Shown: positions 1 to 5,508 of the stretch, piece after piece
Layout of the letters: each line of letters starts with the position of its first letter
How positions within the stretch are numbered: the stretch's first letter is position 1
Origin: Alphaproteobacteria bacterium
GTDB lineage: Bacteria; Pseudomonadota; Alphaproteobacteria; UBA8366
DNA length: 5,508 nt
NCBI GenBank assembly: GCA_030743445.1
Contig: JASLSL010000048.1
Coordinates: forward strand, 1-5,508
Direction of reading: 5' to 3'
Translations under genes and position numbers: made by a program
The notes under the pieces: generated by a model
The model's database searches: none
The model's input: only the letters and a program-made list of their open reading frames with translations
What the model was told of the DNA's origin: nothing

Positions 1-1
1 T

Positions 2-682
2 CTCGCCTGCCTGCCCTATGGCGACGTCGAAGCGGCGGCGAAGGAAATCCACCGGGTCGCCGGTCTCGGGCTCCGTGGCATCGAGACGTCGTGCTCGTGG
101 GACATGGAGCCGATGTACCATCCGATGTGGGAACCGATTTGGCAGGCCATCGACGAGGTCGGGCTGCCGCTCCACTTCCACACCTTCCCGGCGCCGCAGT
201 TCGACAGGCTGCAGTCGCTCGACCGGCCGGTCCGGCGGGCGGCGATGTTCACCGTGGTCTCGAACTTCCAGATCCAGTTCATCGACATGATCGCGGCGAT
301 CATCGGCGCCGCGGTGCTGGAGCGCTACCCGAACATCCGCATCGCCTTCGGCGAGTGCGGCATCGGCTGGCTGCCCTACGCGCTCGACCGCATGGACTTC
401 GAGTGGGAGGACATGTTCCAGGACATCGGCCTCAAGATGAAGCCGAGCGACTACTGGCGCCGCCAGTGCAAGGCGACCTTCCAGTTCGACACCGTCGGCG
501 CCAGGATGCTCGACCTTATCGGCGTCGAGAGCGTGATGTGGGGCTCCGACTACCCGCACGGCGACGGTGTGTGGCCGGACTCCGACGAATACATCGAGCA
601 ACAGTTCGCCCATCTGCCGGCCGACGTCAACCGCAAGATCACCTGCGACAACGCGGTCGAGTTCTACGGGTTGGCCGGGTAG
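2..682 (+). CDS. Amidohydrolase family 2 (ACMSD-like) metal-dependent hydrolase, C-terminal part
   Basis: This reading frame is open from the window edge to a TAG at 680-682, giving about 226 residues; the N-terminus, with the usual first metal-binding HxH or ExH motif, lies outside the window. The visible part matches the C-terminal half of the amidohydrolase-2 TIM barrel. It has a PMYHPMWEP motif at residues 37-45 and PLHFHT (His58, His60), where the family carries a metal-ligand His on a central strand. It also has a GECGIGWLPY segment near residue 119 and WGSDYPHGDG, in which Asp183 is the expected catalytic or metal-binding Asp. The end, DNAVEFYGL, is the usual C-terminal helix of the family. 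Members hydrolyse or decarboxylate small cyclic or amide substrates in the cytoplasm; the substrate here cannot be told. The internal ATG at 104 is not the start, because homology-like sequence continues upstream of it. The gene converges on the FAD oxidase with 4 bp between stop codons. Confidence 0.88.
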   Translation, partial: LACLPYGDVEAAAKEIHRVAGLGLRGIETSCSWDMEPMYHPMWEPIWQAIDEVGLPLHFHTFPAPQFDRLQSLDRPVRRAAMFTVVSNFQIQFIDMIAAIIGAAVLERYPNIRIAFGECGIGWLPYALDRMDFEWEDMFQDIGLKMKPSDYWRRQCKATFQFDTVGARMLDLIGVESVMWGSDYPHGDGVWPDSDEYIEQQFAHLPADVNRKITCDNAVEFYGLAG

Positions 683-686
683 GGGT

Positions 687-2033
687 CTAAAGCTCCGCCG
701 CGTCCGTAGCCTCGTAGCGTTTGATCCGCCAATCGACGACGAAGCGCAGGATCGGGTCGGGCGGCAGCCACGCCGCCTTGGGCGCCGAGAGCAACAATTG
801 CAGCAACTCGCTGTCGATGCCAGAGAGCTGCTCGGCCAAGAGCTTGCCGGCGATCGTGCCCTTGGTCATCGGCGCCGCGTCGGTCGTCGTCACCGCGTGG
901 ACGCCGGGCGATATCTCGCCGAACACCGTGCCCTCGTTGCGCGTGAACCCCATCATCCCGCCCCAGGTGCCGGCGAGCTCGATGTCCTCGAAGTCGGGCC
1001 AGCGCCGGCGGATGCCCTCGCGGTGGTTGGCCGCGACCCGTTCCATCATCTCCGGGCTGTAGGTCTTCTCGCGCCCGTAATAGAGCGTGTTGCGCATCAG
1101 GATGCGCCGGTCCCGGGTCAGCCGCACGGTGCTGCCGTTGGGGCTCGCCGGCAACAGGCCGAACTCGCCCTCCTCGCCGACCCGGCGGACCTCGTCCGGG
1201 GACAGCTGCCGGGTCAGGCTGGCAAAGAGGGCAATCGGCACGATCCGGCGCTTTGCGTAGCCGAACTCCTCCAAAAACATTCCGTTCGCCAGGATCACCG
1301 TCTTGGCCTCGATCTCGCCTTCGGGCGCGATCAGCCGGTGGCCCGCCACCCTGTGGCCGCCCGCCTCGCGGCGGACCTCGGTGATCGGCGTTTCCTCCCG
1401 AAGGTCGACATTGGCCGGCAGGGTCGCCCCTAGCCCGCGCATCATCGCCGCCGGCTGGACCAGGGTCGAGCCGTCGGCGCGCAGGCCCCGGCTGTAGAAC
1501 CCGGTCCCGGTGATCGCCTCCATGCCACGGCGGTCGACCGTCCGGTAGGCGACGCCGAGCCCGTCGAAGGCGCGCGCGAGGTCGGCGAGATGGGCCTCGC
1601 CCGCCGTCCCCTGGGCGACGTAGACCCGGCCCCATTCGCTCCAATCGCATTGAATCTGGTGTTGGCCGACGAGCTCGCGAAGATAGTCGAGCCCGGCGCC
1701 GCACAGCCGGTTGCTGCGCCGGCCGGGCTCCAGGTGCTTCTCCATCCCGCCATGGGCGTGGTCGTTGAGCATGAATCCGGCGTTGCGCCCAGAGGCGCCG
1801 TAGCCGACCCTGGAGGCGTCGACCAGGACCACTGAGTCCGCGGGCTTGAGCTCGGCGAGCCGGCGCGCCACCGCGATGCCGCAGGCCCCGGCGCCGACGA
1901 TCGCCCAGTCGGCCTTGATCGTGCCGCCGAGGGTGCGCGCCGGCGGCGGTGGCGGCAGAATTTCCCACCAGCCGTTCCGCGGCCCGTCGTCGGGCAGCTT
2001 CTGCGCCCTATGGGTGGTATCGAACAGGGGCAT
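687..2033 (-). CDS. DAO-type FAD-dependent amine/amino-acid oxidoreductase
   Basis: This is a complete protein of 448 residues starting at an ATG (2033-2031) and ending in TAG. A dinucleotide-binding fold lies near residues 42-72: AIVGAGACG contains GxGxxG at 47-52, and the second strand ends in acidic Asp72, which typically binds the adenosine ribose of FAD. It is followed by GYGASGRNAGF at 77-87, a hallmark of the DAO family (D-amino-acid, sarcosine, glycine and gamma-glutamylputrescine oxidases). The C-terminal half has the typical GTWGGMMGFTRN and TTTDAAPMTKG segments near the flavin. There is no signal peptide, so it is expected to be cytoplasmic. It would oxidise a C-N bond to an imine, releasing a keto acid or aldehyde; the substrate is unknown. 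The N-terminal GWWEILPPPPPAR before the Rossmann fold resembles the leader of PuuB-like oxidases. It starts 22 bp after the aminotransferase stop, so the two are probably one transcript. The upstream GAGAG lies only 2 nt from the ATG, a poor ribosome-binding site, which suggests translational coupling. Confidence 0.92.
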   Translation of the reverse strand: MPLFDTTHRAQKLPDDGPRNGWWEILPPPPPARTLGGTIKADWAIVGAGACGIAVARRLAELKPADSVVLVDASRVGYGASGRNAGFMLNDHAHGGMEKHLEPGRRSNRLCGAGLDYLRELVGQHQIQCDWSEWGRVYVAQGTAGEAHLADLARAFDGLGVAYRTVDRRGMEAITGTGFYSRGLRADGSTLVQPAAMMRGLGATLPANVDLREETPITEVRREAGGHRVAGHRLIAPEGEIEAKTVILANGMFLEEFGYAKRRIVPIALFASLTRQLSPDEVRRVGEEGEFGLLPASPNGSTVRLTRDRRILMRNTLYYGREKTYSPEMMERVAANHREGIRRRWPDFEDIELAGTWGGMMGFTRNEGTVFGEISPGVHAVTTTDAAPMTKGTIAGKLLAEQLSGIDSELLQLLLSAPKAAWLPPDPILRFVVDWRIKRYEATDAAEL

Positions 2034-2055
2034 GGCTCTCGGTTGGCGCGGCCGA

Positions 2056-3273
2056 TCAGACGTATTGCCGTTTGTCGGCCGGCTCGATCAGGTGCGGCGC
2101 GGTCTCGGCGAGATGGCTCGCTGCGTCGGCGAGCCCGCTCTGGTGCGCGATGTCGAGATAGCCCAAGGCCGCCTCGATCCCGCCGAGCGCGCCCAATACC
2201 ATCGGGTCGTTGAGGTCGCCCATATGGCCGATCCGGAACACCTTGCCGGCGAGGTCGGCGAGCCCGCCGCCGCAGGCGACGTCGAACACCTCGCGCGCGA
2301 CCCGGCGGATATCCTCGGCGTCGAGACCTTCGGTCGTGCGGATCGCGGTGATCGAATCGGCGCGCTCTTCCGGCCGGACCGCGTTGACCTCGAGCGCCCC
2401 GCCCCGGCTCCAGGCCTCGACCGCGAGCTGCACCGCGGCCGCGAGCCGCCGGTGGCGATGGAACACATTGTCGAGTCCTTCCTCGCCCAATATGTCGATC
2501 GCCTCGCGCAGGCCGAAGATGTGCTGCTCTGGCGCCGTGCCGCAGAACCGGCGGTACTGCTCGACGCCGAGCCGCGCGTTCCACGACCAATATTCGCGGA
2601 AGGTCTTGCATTCCTTGGCCGCCGCCAGCGCCTTGTCGCCGACCGCGGCGAACGACAGGCCCGGCGGCAGCATCAGCCCCTTCTGCGAGGCGGCGATCGC
2701 CACATCGACACCCCACGCGTCGATCGGCAGCTCGGTGGTGAGCCACGAGGCGATCGCGTCGACGACGAATAGCGCCGGATGCCCGGCCGCATGGATCGCC
2801 CGGCGGATCGCCTGCATGTCCGAGGTCACGCCGGTCGCGGTCTCGGTGTGGACCACGAGCACGCCCCGGATCCGGTGCTCGGTGTCGTTGCGCAAAATGG
2901 TTTCGACCGCCCCCGGGTCGATCGCGTGGCGCCAGTCGTTCGGGATGGTCTCCATCTCGAGCCCCAGGGCCTCCGCCATTTCGCCCCAAACCCGCGAGAA
3001 CCGGCCGGTCTCGGGTATCAGCACCACATCGCCCGGCTCGAACAGGTTGACGAAGGCGGCCTCCCAGGCGCCGTGGCCCGAGGAGGTGTAGATGAACACC
3101 TCGCCCTCGGTCCCGAACAGCGGCTTCAGGTCGTCGAAGCACGAGACCGCCAGGTCCATGAAATCCGGGCTGGCGAAATCGACCGCCTTCTGGTGCATCG
3201 CGTTCTGCACCCGGTCCGGGATATGGGTCGGGCCGGGGGTGTGTAGGAACTGAAGTCCGGGACGGTGGGCCAT
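2056..3273 (-). CDS. Class V PLP aminotransferase, serine/alanine-glyoxylate type
   Basis: This is a complete protein of 405 residues. The N-terminal FLHTPGPTHIPD (9-20) is the usual opening of alanine-glyoxylate and serine-glyoxylate aminotransferases. TSSGHGAWEAA (63-73) is the PLP-phosphate loop region, VVHTETATGV (140-149) and VVDAIAS with Asp172 sit at the pyridine ring, and SQKGLMLPPG holds the Schiff-base Lys198. Length and motif order are normal for fold-type I class V enzymes. The reaction would be transfer of an amino group, typically from serine or alanine to glyoxylate; a purine-catabolism (ureidoglycine-type) member cannot be excluded. I chose the ATG at 3273-3271 because AGGA lies 8 nt upstream and because the family normally begins just before the TPGPT motif. 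A TTG at 3297 would add eight residues but would lie inside the T-tract of a terminator-like hairpin. Its neighbours, a DAO oxidase downstream and RidA upstream, suggest catabolism of an amino compound. Confidence 0.93.
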   Translation of the reverse strand: MAHRPGLQFLHTPGPTHIPDRVQNAMHQKAVDFASPDFMDLAVSCFDDLKPLFGTEGEVFIYTSSGHGAWEAAFVNLFEPGDVVLIPETGRFSRVWGEMAEALGLEMETIPNDWRHAIDPGAVETILRNDTEHRIRGVLVVHTETATGVTSDMQAIRRAIHAAGHPALFVVDAIASWLTTELPIDAWGVDVAIAASQKGLMLPPGLSFAAVGDKALAAAKECKTFREYWSWNARLGVEQYRRFCGTAPEQHIFGLREAIDILGEEGLDNVFHRHRRLAAAVQLAVEAWSRGGALEVNAVRPEERADSITAIRTTEGLDAEDIRRVAREVFDVACGGGLADLAGKVFRIGHMGDLNDPMVLGALGGIEAALGYLDIAHQSGLADAASHLAETAPHLIEPADKRQYV

Positions 3274-3281
3274 CGCGAGAG

Positions 3282-3285
3282 TCCT
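3282..3285 (-). promoter_or_regulatory. Ribosome-binding site of the aminotransferase
   Basis: On the minus strand AGGA is followed by 8 nt and then the ATG at 3273-3271. This spacing supports the ATG over the in-frame TTG at 3297, which would place the start upstream of this site. Confidence 0.6.
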
Positions 3286-3294
3286 AATGCGCAG

Positions 3295-3322
3295 CAAAAA
3301 ACAATCGCCGAGGAGGCGGCGA
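3295..3322 (-). terminator. Terminator-like hairpin between ridA-family gene and aminotransferase
   Basis: Read on the minus strand, TCGCCG (3322-3317), a 6-nt loop CCTCCT and CGGCGA (3310-3305) form a perfect 6-bp stem with five G-C pairs. It is followed at once by TTGTTTTTT (3304-3296). This is the architecture of an intrinsic terminator, although the stem is short. It lies about 67 bp after the RidA stop and only some 22 bp before the aminotransferase ATG. It could end the RidA transcript, or act as an attenuator for the downstream pair, whose ribosome-binding site follows the T-tract directly. No separate promoter can be placed confidently between the hairpin and the start codon. Confidence 0.45.
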
Positions 3323-3329
3323 AACAGTG

Positions 3330-3377
3330 GCGATCTTACGCCCCGCGAGCGACCGCGTCACGGTGCTGGAAGATCGC
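3330..3377. repeat. 8-bp perfect inverted repeat in the ridA-aminotransferase gap
   Basis: GCGATCTT at 3330-3337 is the exact reverse complement of AAGATCGC at 3370-3377, with a 32-bp GC-rich spacer. In RNA from the minus strand it could close a long-looped stem upstream of the terminator-like hairpin; in DNA it could be a widely spaced operator. The arms are short enough that chance is possible in a stretch of this size. Confidence 0.35.
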
Positions 3378-3388
3378 ACACTCTCCAT

Positions 3389-3787
3389 TTAGGAACCCGA
3401 CCCGATCACCGCAATGGTCTCGACCTCGACCAGGCATTCGGGCTTGACCATCCGGGTGCAGGCGACGGTGGCGCTCGCCATTTCGGCCTTGGGGAAGACC
3501 TCGCGGCGGACCGCGTCGAAATCGGCGTATTTGTCCATGTCGGTGACGTAGGTGGTGATCTTCACCACGTCGTCCATGGTGGCGCCGGCCTGTTTCAGCA
3601 CCGCCTCGATGTTGGCGAACACCGAGCGCGACTGGGCCGTCATGTCGCCCTCGCCGACGACGTTGCCGTCCGGGTCCTGGGCGACCTGCCCCGCGACGTA
3701 GACGGTGTCGCCAATTTGCGTGCCCATCGCGAAGCCGGCGCGCCCGGCGCGCGGCCAATCGGGATTGAGAATCTTCTTCTTTGCCAT
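3389..3787 (-). CDS. RidA/YjgF/UK114-family imine/enamine deaminase
   Basis: This is a complete protein of 132 residues, the normal size for this single-domain trimeric family. It shows GDTVYVAGQVAQDPDGNVVG (26-45), the strand and loop typical of the family, then SVFANIEAVLKQAG (55-68), KITTYVTDM (76-84) and the signature TRMVKPECLVEVETIAV (111-127). Arg112, which in RidA binds the substrate carboxylate, and Glu121 are present, so an active deaminase is plausible rather than a scaffold-only YjgF relative. RidA proteins hydrolyse reactive 2-aminoacrylate-type imines and enamines released by PLP or flavin enzymes. I chose the ATG at 3787-3785 because GGAGA lies 5 nt upstream; the in-frame ATG at 3799 adds METD and has no ribosome-binding site, and it is itself part of the ATGGAG sequence that contains this site. 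The gene reads in the same direction as the aminotransferase and oxidase. Its upstream region is the truncated ABC ATPase, so the promoter must lie inside that remnant or has been lost. Confidence 0.93.
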   Translation of the reverse strand: MAKKKILNPDWPRAGRAGFAMGTQIGDTVYVAGQVAQDPDGNVVGEGDMTAQSRSVFANIEAVLKQAGATMDDVVKITTYVTDMDKYADFDAVRREVFPKAEMASATVACTRMVKPECLVEVETIAVIGSGS

Positions 3788-3792
3788 GTCGG

Positions 3793-3797
3793 TCTCC
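3793..3797 (-). promoter_or_regulatory. Ribosome-binding site deciding the RidA-family start
   Basis: GGAGA on the minus strand sits 5 nt before the ATG at 3787-3785. It overlaps the alternative upstream ATG at 3799, which has only an A-rich run and GC-rich sequence before it. Confidence 0.65.
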
Positions 3798-3808
3798 ATT
3801 TTTTGGGG

Positions 3809-4675
3809 TGGCGGCGCCAGGTTATGTATCTGCCACAGGAGCCGACTTTCCTCAACGGCACCATTCGCGACAACTTTTTGGCCGCCAGTCCGGAGCTGGA
3901 CGAAGAGGGAATGAATCGCGTTCTCCGCGATGCCGGCCTGGGACCTTTCATCGATGAAAGCCCCAAGGGGCTAGAAACAGAGATCGCCAATGTCGGCCTG
4001 AGCCTCGCGCTGGGTATCCGTAGACGCCTCCCCTTGGCGCGGGCGACGGCAACGGGCGGAAGACTGGTCGTCTTCGACGAGCCGACGGAAGGCCTCGATG
4101 ACGAGGGCCGTGCCGCGACTTACCCGGTGATCAAGAACCTGGTGCAACGCAAGCACACGATCGTCATCATCTCCCATGACGAGACCATCCCCTTAAAGAC
4201 CGGCTTTCCGATCTTTGACTTTGAGCCCGCGTTGATCGCAAGGCGGCTGGCCAACAAAACTTGGGAAGATCGCGTCCGCTTCTTCAACAACGCCATCATG
4301 GGGTCGTTAGAGCAGCACCTAACAATGCACGACTATGTCGAGGGAGAATTTGATCGGTATGGCTATCTGGCTTGGTTTCACTTGTCAGCAATGAAGATGA
4401 TCGGGGAAACGCTCGAGCTGTGGCAAGCGGATCAACCAGAGAGCGACGCTGAGTGTGTCCTCTATGCACTTTCGCTTCACCCAGGACACTGCGCATCCGC
4501 CCGTGGCCGATGGCTTGAAGAGCAGTCATTTATTTTCGCCTTCAATCAGGCCGCTCATCAATGGGACGGTCTTCGTATGCTGTTCAACGCGATACAGGTC
4601 ACCTTACCCGGCGCCACGCGGGCTTGGTTTGAGGGTGTGCCGGATGACCCCGGCGTGATGTTTCGCGCGCCATGA
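3809..4675 (+). pseudogene. 5'-truncated ABC transporter ATPase (type I secretion-like) with an unrecognised C-terminal extension
   Basis: From WRRQV at 3809 the frame encodes the second part of an ABC ATPase domain. The Q-loop Gln (YLPQEP) is at 3836-3838, then FLNGTIRDN and the helical region DEEGMNRVLRDAGLGPFIDE. A signature-like LSLALGIRRRLPLARA starts near 3998, Walker B LVVFDE spans 4064-4081 with catalytic Glu at 4079, a D-loop TEGLD follows, and the H-loop His (IISHDE) is at 4175-4177. The GIRRRL form of the signature resembles ATPases of type I secretion exporters. Walker A and the whole membrane domain are missing. Coding similarity starts before the only plausible ATG (3824), which lacks a usable ribosome-binding site, so this is a decapitated gene. 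After the H-loop the frame continues for about 165 codons, far more than the usual 30-40, through a tryptophan-rich stretch I do not recognise. The TGA is 1 bp from the stop of the convergent reductase. A short native protein from 3824 (283 residues) is possible but unlikely to bind ATP. Confidence 0.75.
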
Positions 4676-4676
4676 G

Positions 4677-5508
4677 TCATTGGGCTCCTTGGCCCATTCT
4701 TGTCGCGTTCACGAGGCAGGACATGTTCCCGTAAGGGTGTTTGTTCTCGTGCATCAACTGATGCGCATGGCCGATCTCGTCGAACGTGAAGGTATCCGAG
4801 AGACTGGAGTCGACCTTTCTTTCGATGATCAGCTGATTGATGGCGGCCGCCTGCTCGTCGTTGGAAAGGTGACTGCCCTGGAAACGCTTCTGCATCATCC
4901 AGTGGTAACGGAGGTCCAATGTCACGTTGTAGCCCGTCGTGCCGGCGCAGATGACCACCATGCCGCCGGTGTCGCAGACGAAACCGGATGTCGGGAGCGT
5001 CGCCTCCCCAGGATGCTCAAACACGATCCGAGGGCTCTTGCGTTCGCCGACCGCCTCCCAGATCGCTTTGCCGAAGGCACGCGCACCTTTCATCCAGGCG
5101 CCCCACTCGGGGCTCGCTGTGTCGGGCATCGTGCCCCAATGTTCGAAGTCGTTCCGATTGATCACGCCGATGGCGCCGTGGTCGAGGCAGAACTGGCGCT
5201 TGTCATCGTCGGAGATGACGGCGACCGGCTTGCCACCCTGGGCGGCGACGATCTGCGTGGCCATGCTACCGAGACCACCCGCAGCGCCCCAAACAAGTAC
5301 CACGTCGCCTTCCTCTACGGTATGCGGTGGCCAGCCCATCAACATGCGGTAGGCGGTCGATGCGCAGAGCATGTAGCAGGCCGCTTCTTCCCAGGTCAGG
5401 TGCTCGGGCTTGGGCTGGCACTGGTGCGACTGCGCACGGGCGAACTGGCAGTAGCTGCCGTAGTTGGTCTGGTAGCCCCAGATTCGGGTCGACGGCGCCA
5501 ACATGGGA
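4677..5508 (-). CDS. ccr: Crotonyl-CoA carboxylase/reductase, C-terminal part
   Basis: The frame is open from the right edge to a TGA at 4679-4677, giving about 277 residues of a family usually near 420-450 long; the N-terminal part lies outside the window. The ATG at 5504 is internal, because a Pro codon precedes it and the family motif (R)IWGY follows. Counting from that Met, the visible parts are IWGYQTNYGSY (8-18) and KPEHLTWEEAACYML (32-46). These are followed by the NADPH-binding Rossmann loop GAAGGLGS (73-80), ISDDDKR, VFEHPGEAT, the GGMVVICAGTTG strand and loop, and MMQKRFQGSH. His212 of GSH probably corresponds to the CO2-pocket His described for Kitasatospora setae Ccr (from memory). 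The enzyme reductively carboxylates crotonyl-CoA to ethylmalonyl-CoA with NADPH and CO2, in the ethylmalonyl-CoA pathway or for polyketide extender units. It belongs to the MDR zinc-independent superfamily; the FEHPG and WGY motifs favour Ccr over a plain enoyl reductase. No pathway partner is visible here. Confidence 0.9.
   Translation of the reverse strand, partial: PMLAPSTRIWGYQTNYGSYCQFARAQSHQCQPKPEHLTWEEAACYMLCASTAYRMLMGWPPHTVEEGDVVLVWGAAGGLGSMATQIVAAQGGKPVAVISDDDKRQFCLDHGAIGVINRNDFEHWGTMPDTASPEWGAWMKGARAFGKAIWEAVGERKSPRIVFEHPGEATLPTSGFVCDTGGMVVICAGTTGYNVTLDLRYHWMMQKRFQGSHLSNDEQAAAINQLIIERKVDSSLSDTFTFDEIGHAHQLMHENKHPYGNMSCLVNATRMGQGAQ

Noticed and set aside
664..1968. A 434-codon minus-strand ORF in a second frame within the oxidase gene
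   Set aside because: The composition is dominated by Arg, Pro and Gly with no recognisable motif, while the DAO frame is intact over the same DNA.
1846..2772. A 308-codon plus-strand ORF antisense to the aminotransferase
   Set aside because: It is the complement of a well-supported gene, with no start signal or motifs; long antisense frames are common at this GC content.
1442..3142. A 566-codon minus-strand ORF overlapping both the aminotransferase and the oxidase
   Set aside because: It spans two genes with clear family motifs in another frame, and its translation is Arg/Gly/Ala/Pro-rich as expected for shadow frames in high-GC DNA.
3274..3388. A glycine riboswitch, prompted by GGAGAG after the RidA stop and the amino-acid genes downstream
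   Set aside because: The other conserved aptamer elements that I would expect are absent, and GGAGAG alone is not evidence.
3287..3808. An N-terminal extension of the ABC fragment running antisense through the RidA gene
   Set aside because: The frame happens to be open, but the residues show no ABC-transporter character (no Walker A) and are simply the complement of RidA; the similarity starts at about 3809.
3821..3860. A sigma-70-like promoter for the RidA gene on the minus strand (TTGAGG with a TACATA-like box)
   Set aside because: The spacing is about 21 bp and the -10 box matches only three of six positions, so it is not better than chance.
4299..4675. A separate small gene starting at the internal ATG at 4299
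   Set aside because: There is no ribosome-binding site before it and the frame is continuous with the ABC ATPase fragment, so it is treated as an extension of that remnant.
4939..5352. A 137-codon plus-strand ORF opposite ccr
   Set aside because: It is antisense to a clearly recognised Ccr sequence, with a Pro/Ser-rich translation and no motifs.

Overview
The window is high-GC proteobacterial DNA and looks alphaproteobacterial. That assignment rests on gene style, dense packing and a crotonyl-CoA carboxylase/reductase-type gene, not on a marker gene. It holds four clearly recognisable metabolic genes on two strands, one partial metabolic gene at each edge taken into account, and one broken transporter gene. 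No rRNA, tRNA, CRISPR array or transposase was seen.

Layout: (1) Positions 2-682, plus strand, are the C-terminal part of an amidohydrolase-2 (ACMSD-like) metal-dependent hydrolase that enters from the left edge. (2) Positions 3787 down to 687, minus strand, carry three genes in one direction: a RidA-family imine deaminase, a class V PLP aminotransferase of the serine/alanine-glyoxylate type, and a DAO-type FAD amine/amino-acid oxidase. The last two are 22 bp apart and almost certainly co-transcribed. RidA is separated from them by about 115 bp that contains a terminator-like hairpin and an inverted repeat. (3) Positions 3809-4675, plus strand, are a 5'-truncated ABC ATPase of the kind found in type I secretion exporters. 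It begins just before the Q-loop, lacks Walker A, and runs on into an unexplained C-terminal extension of roughly 130-140 residues. (4) Positions 4677-5508, minus strand, are the C-terminal two thirds of a crotonyl-CoA carboxylase/reductase that leaves at the right edge.

How the genes may work together (inference): flavin amine oxidases and PLP enzymes release imines or enamines, and RidA proteins hydrolyse these. The oxidase, aminotransferase and RidA therefore make a coherent amine or amino-acid catabolism module, possibly using or producing glyoxylate. The amidohydrolase converges on this module with only 4 bp between stop codons and may or may not belong to it. The crotonyl-CoA carboxylase/reductase belongs to the ethylmalonyl-CoA pathway or to extender-unit supply and has no visible link to the rest.

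The most unusual place is around 3800. Very GC-rich, intact catabolic genes abut a headless ABC ATPase with lower GC (hand counts over single 60-base lines: 78% at 1861-1920 against 45% at 4321-4380). This looks like a rearrangement or insertion junction. I did not find convincing evidence for a wholly new biological system. The best candidates for something undescribed are the C-terminal extension of the ABC remnant and the structured leader before the aminotransferase.
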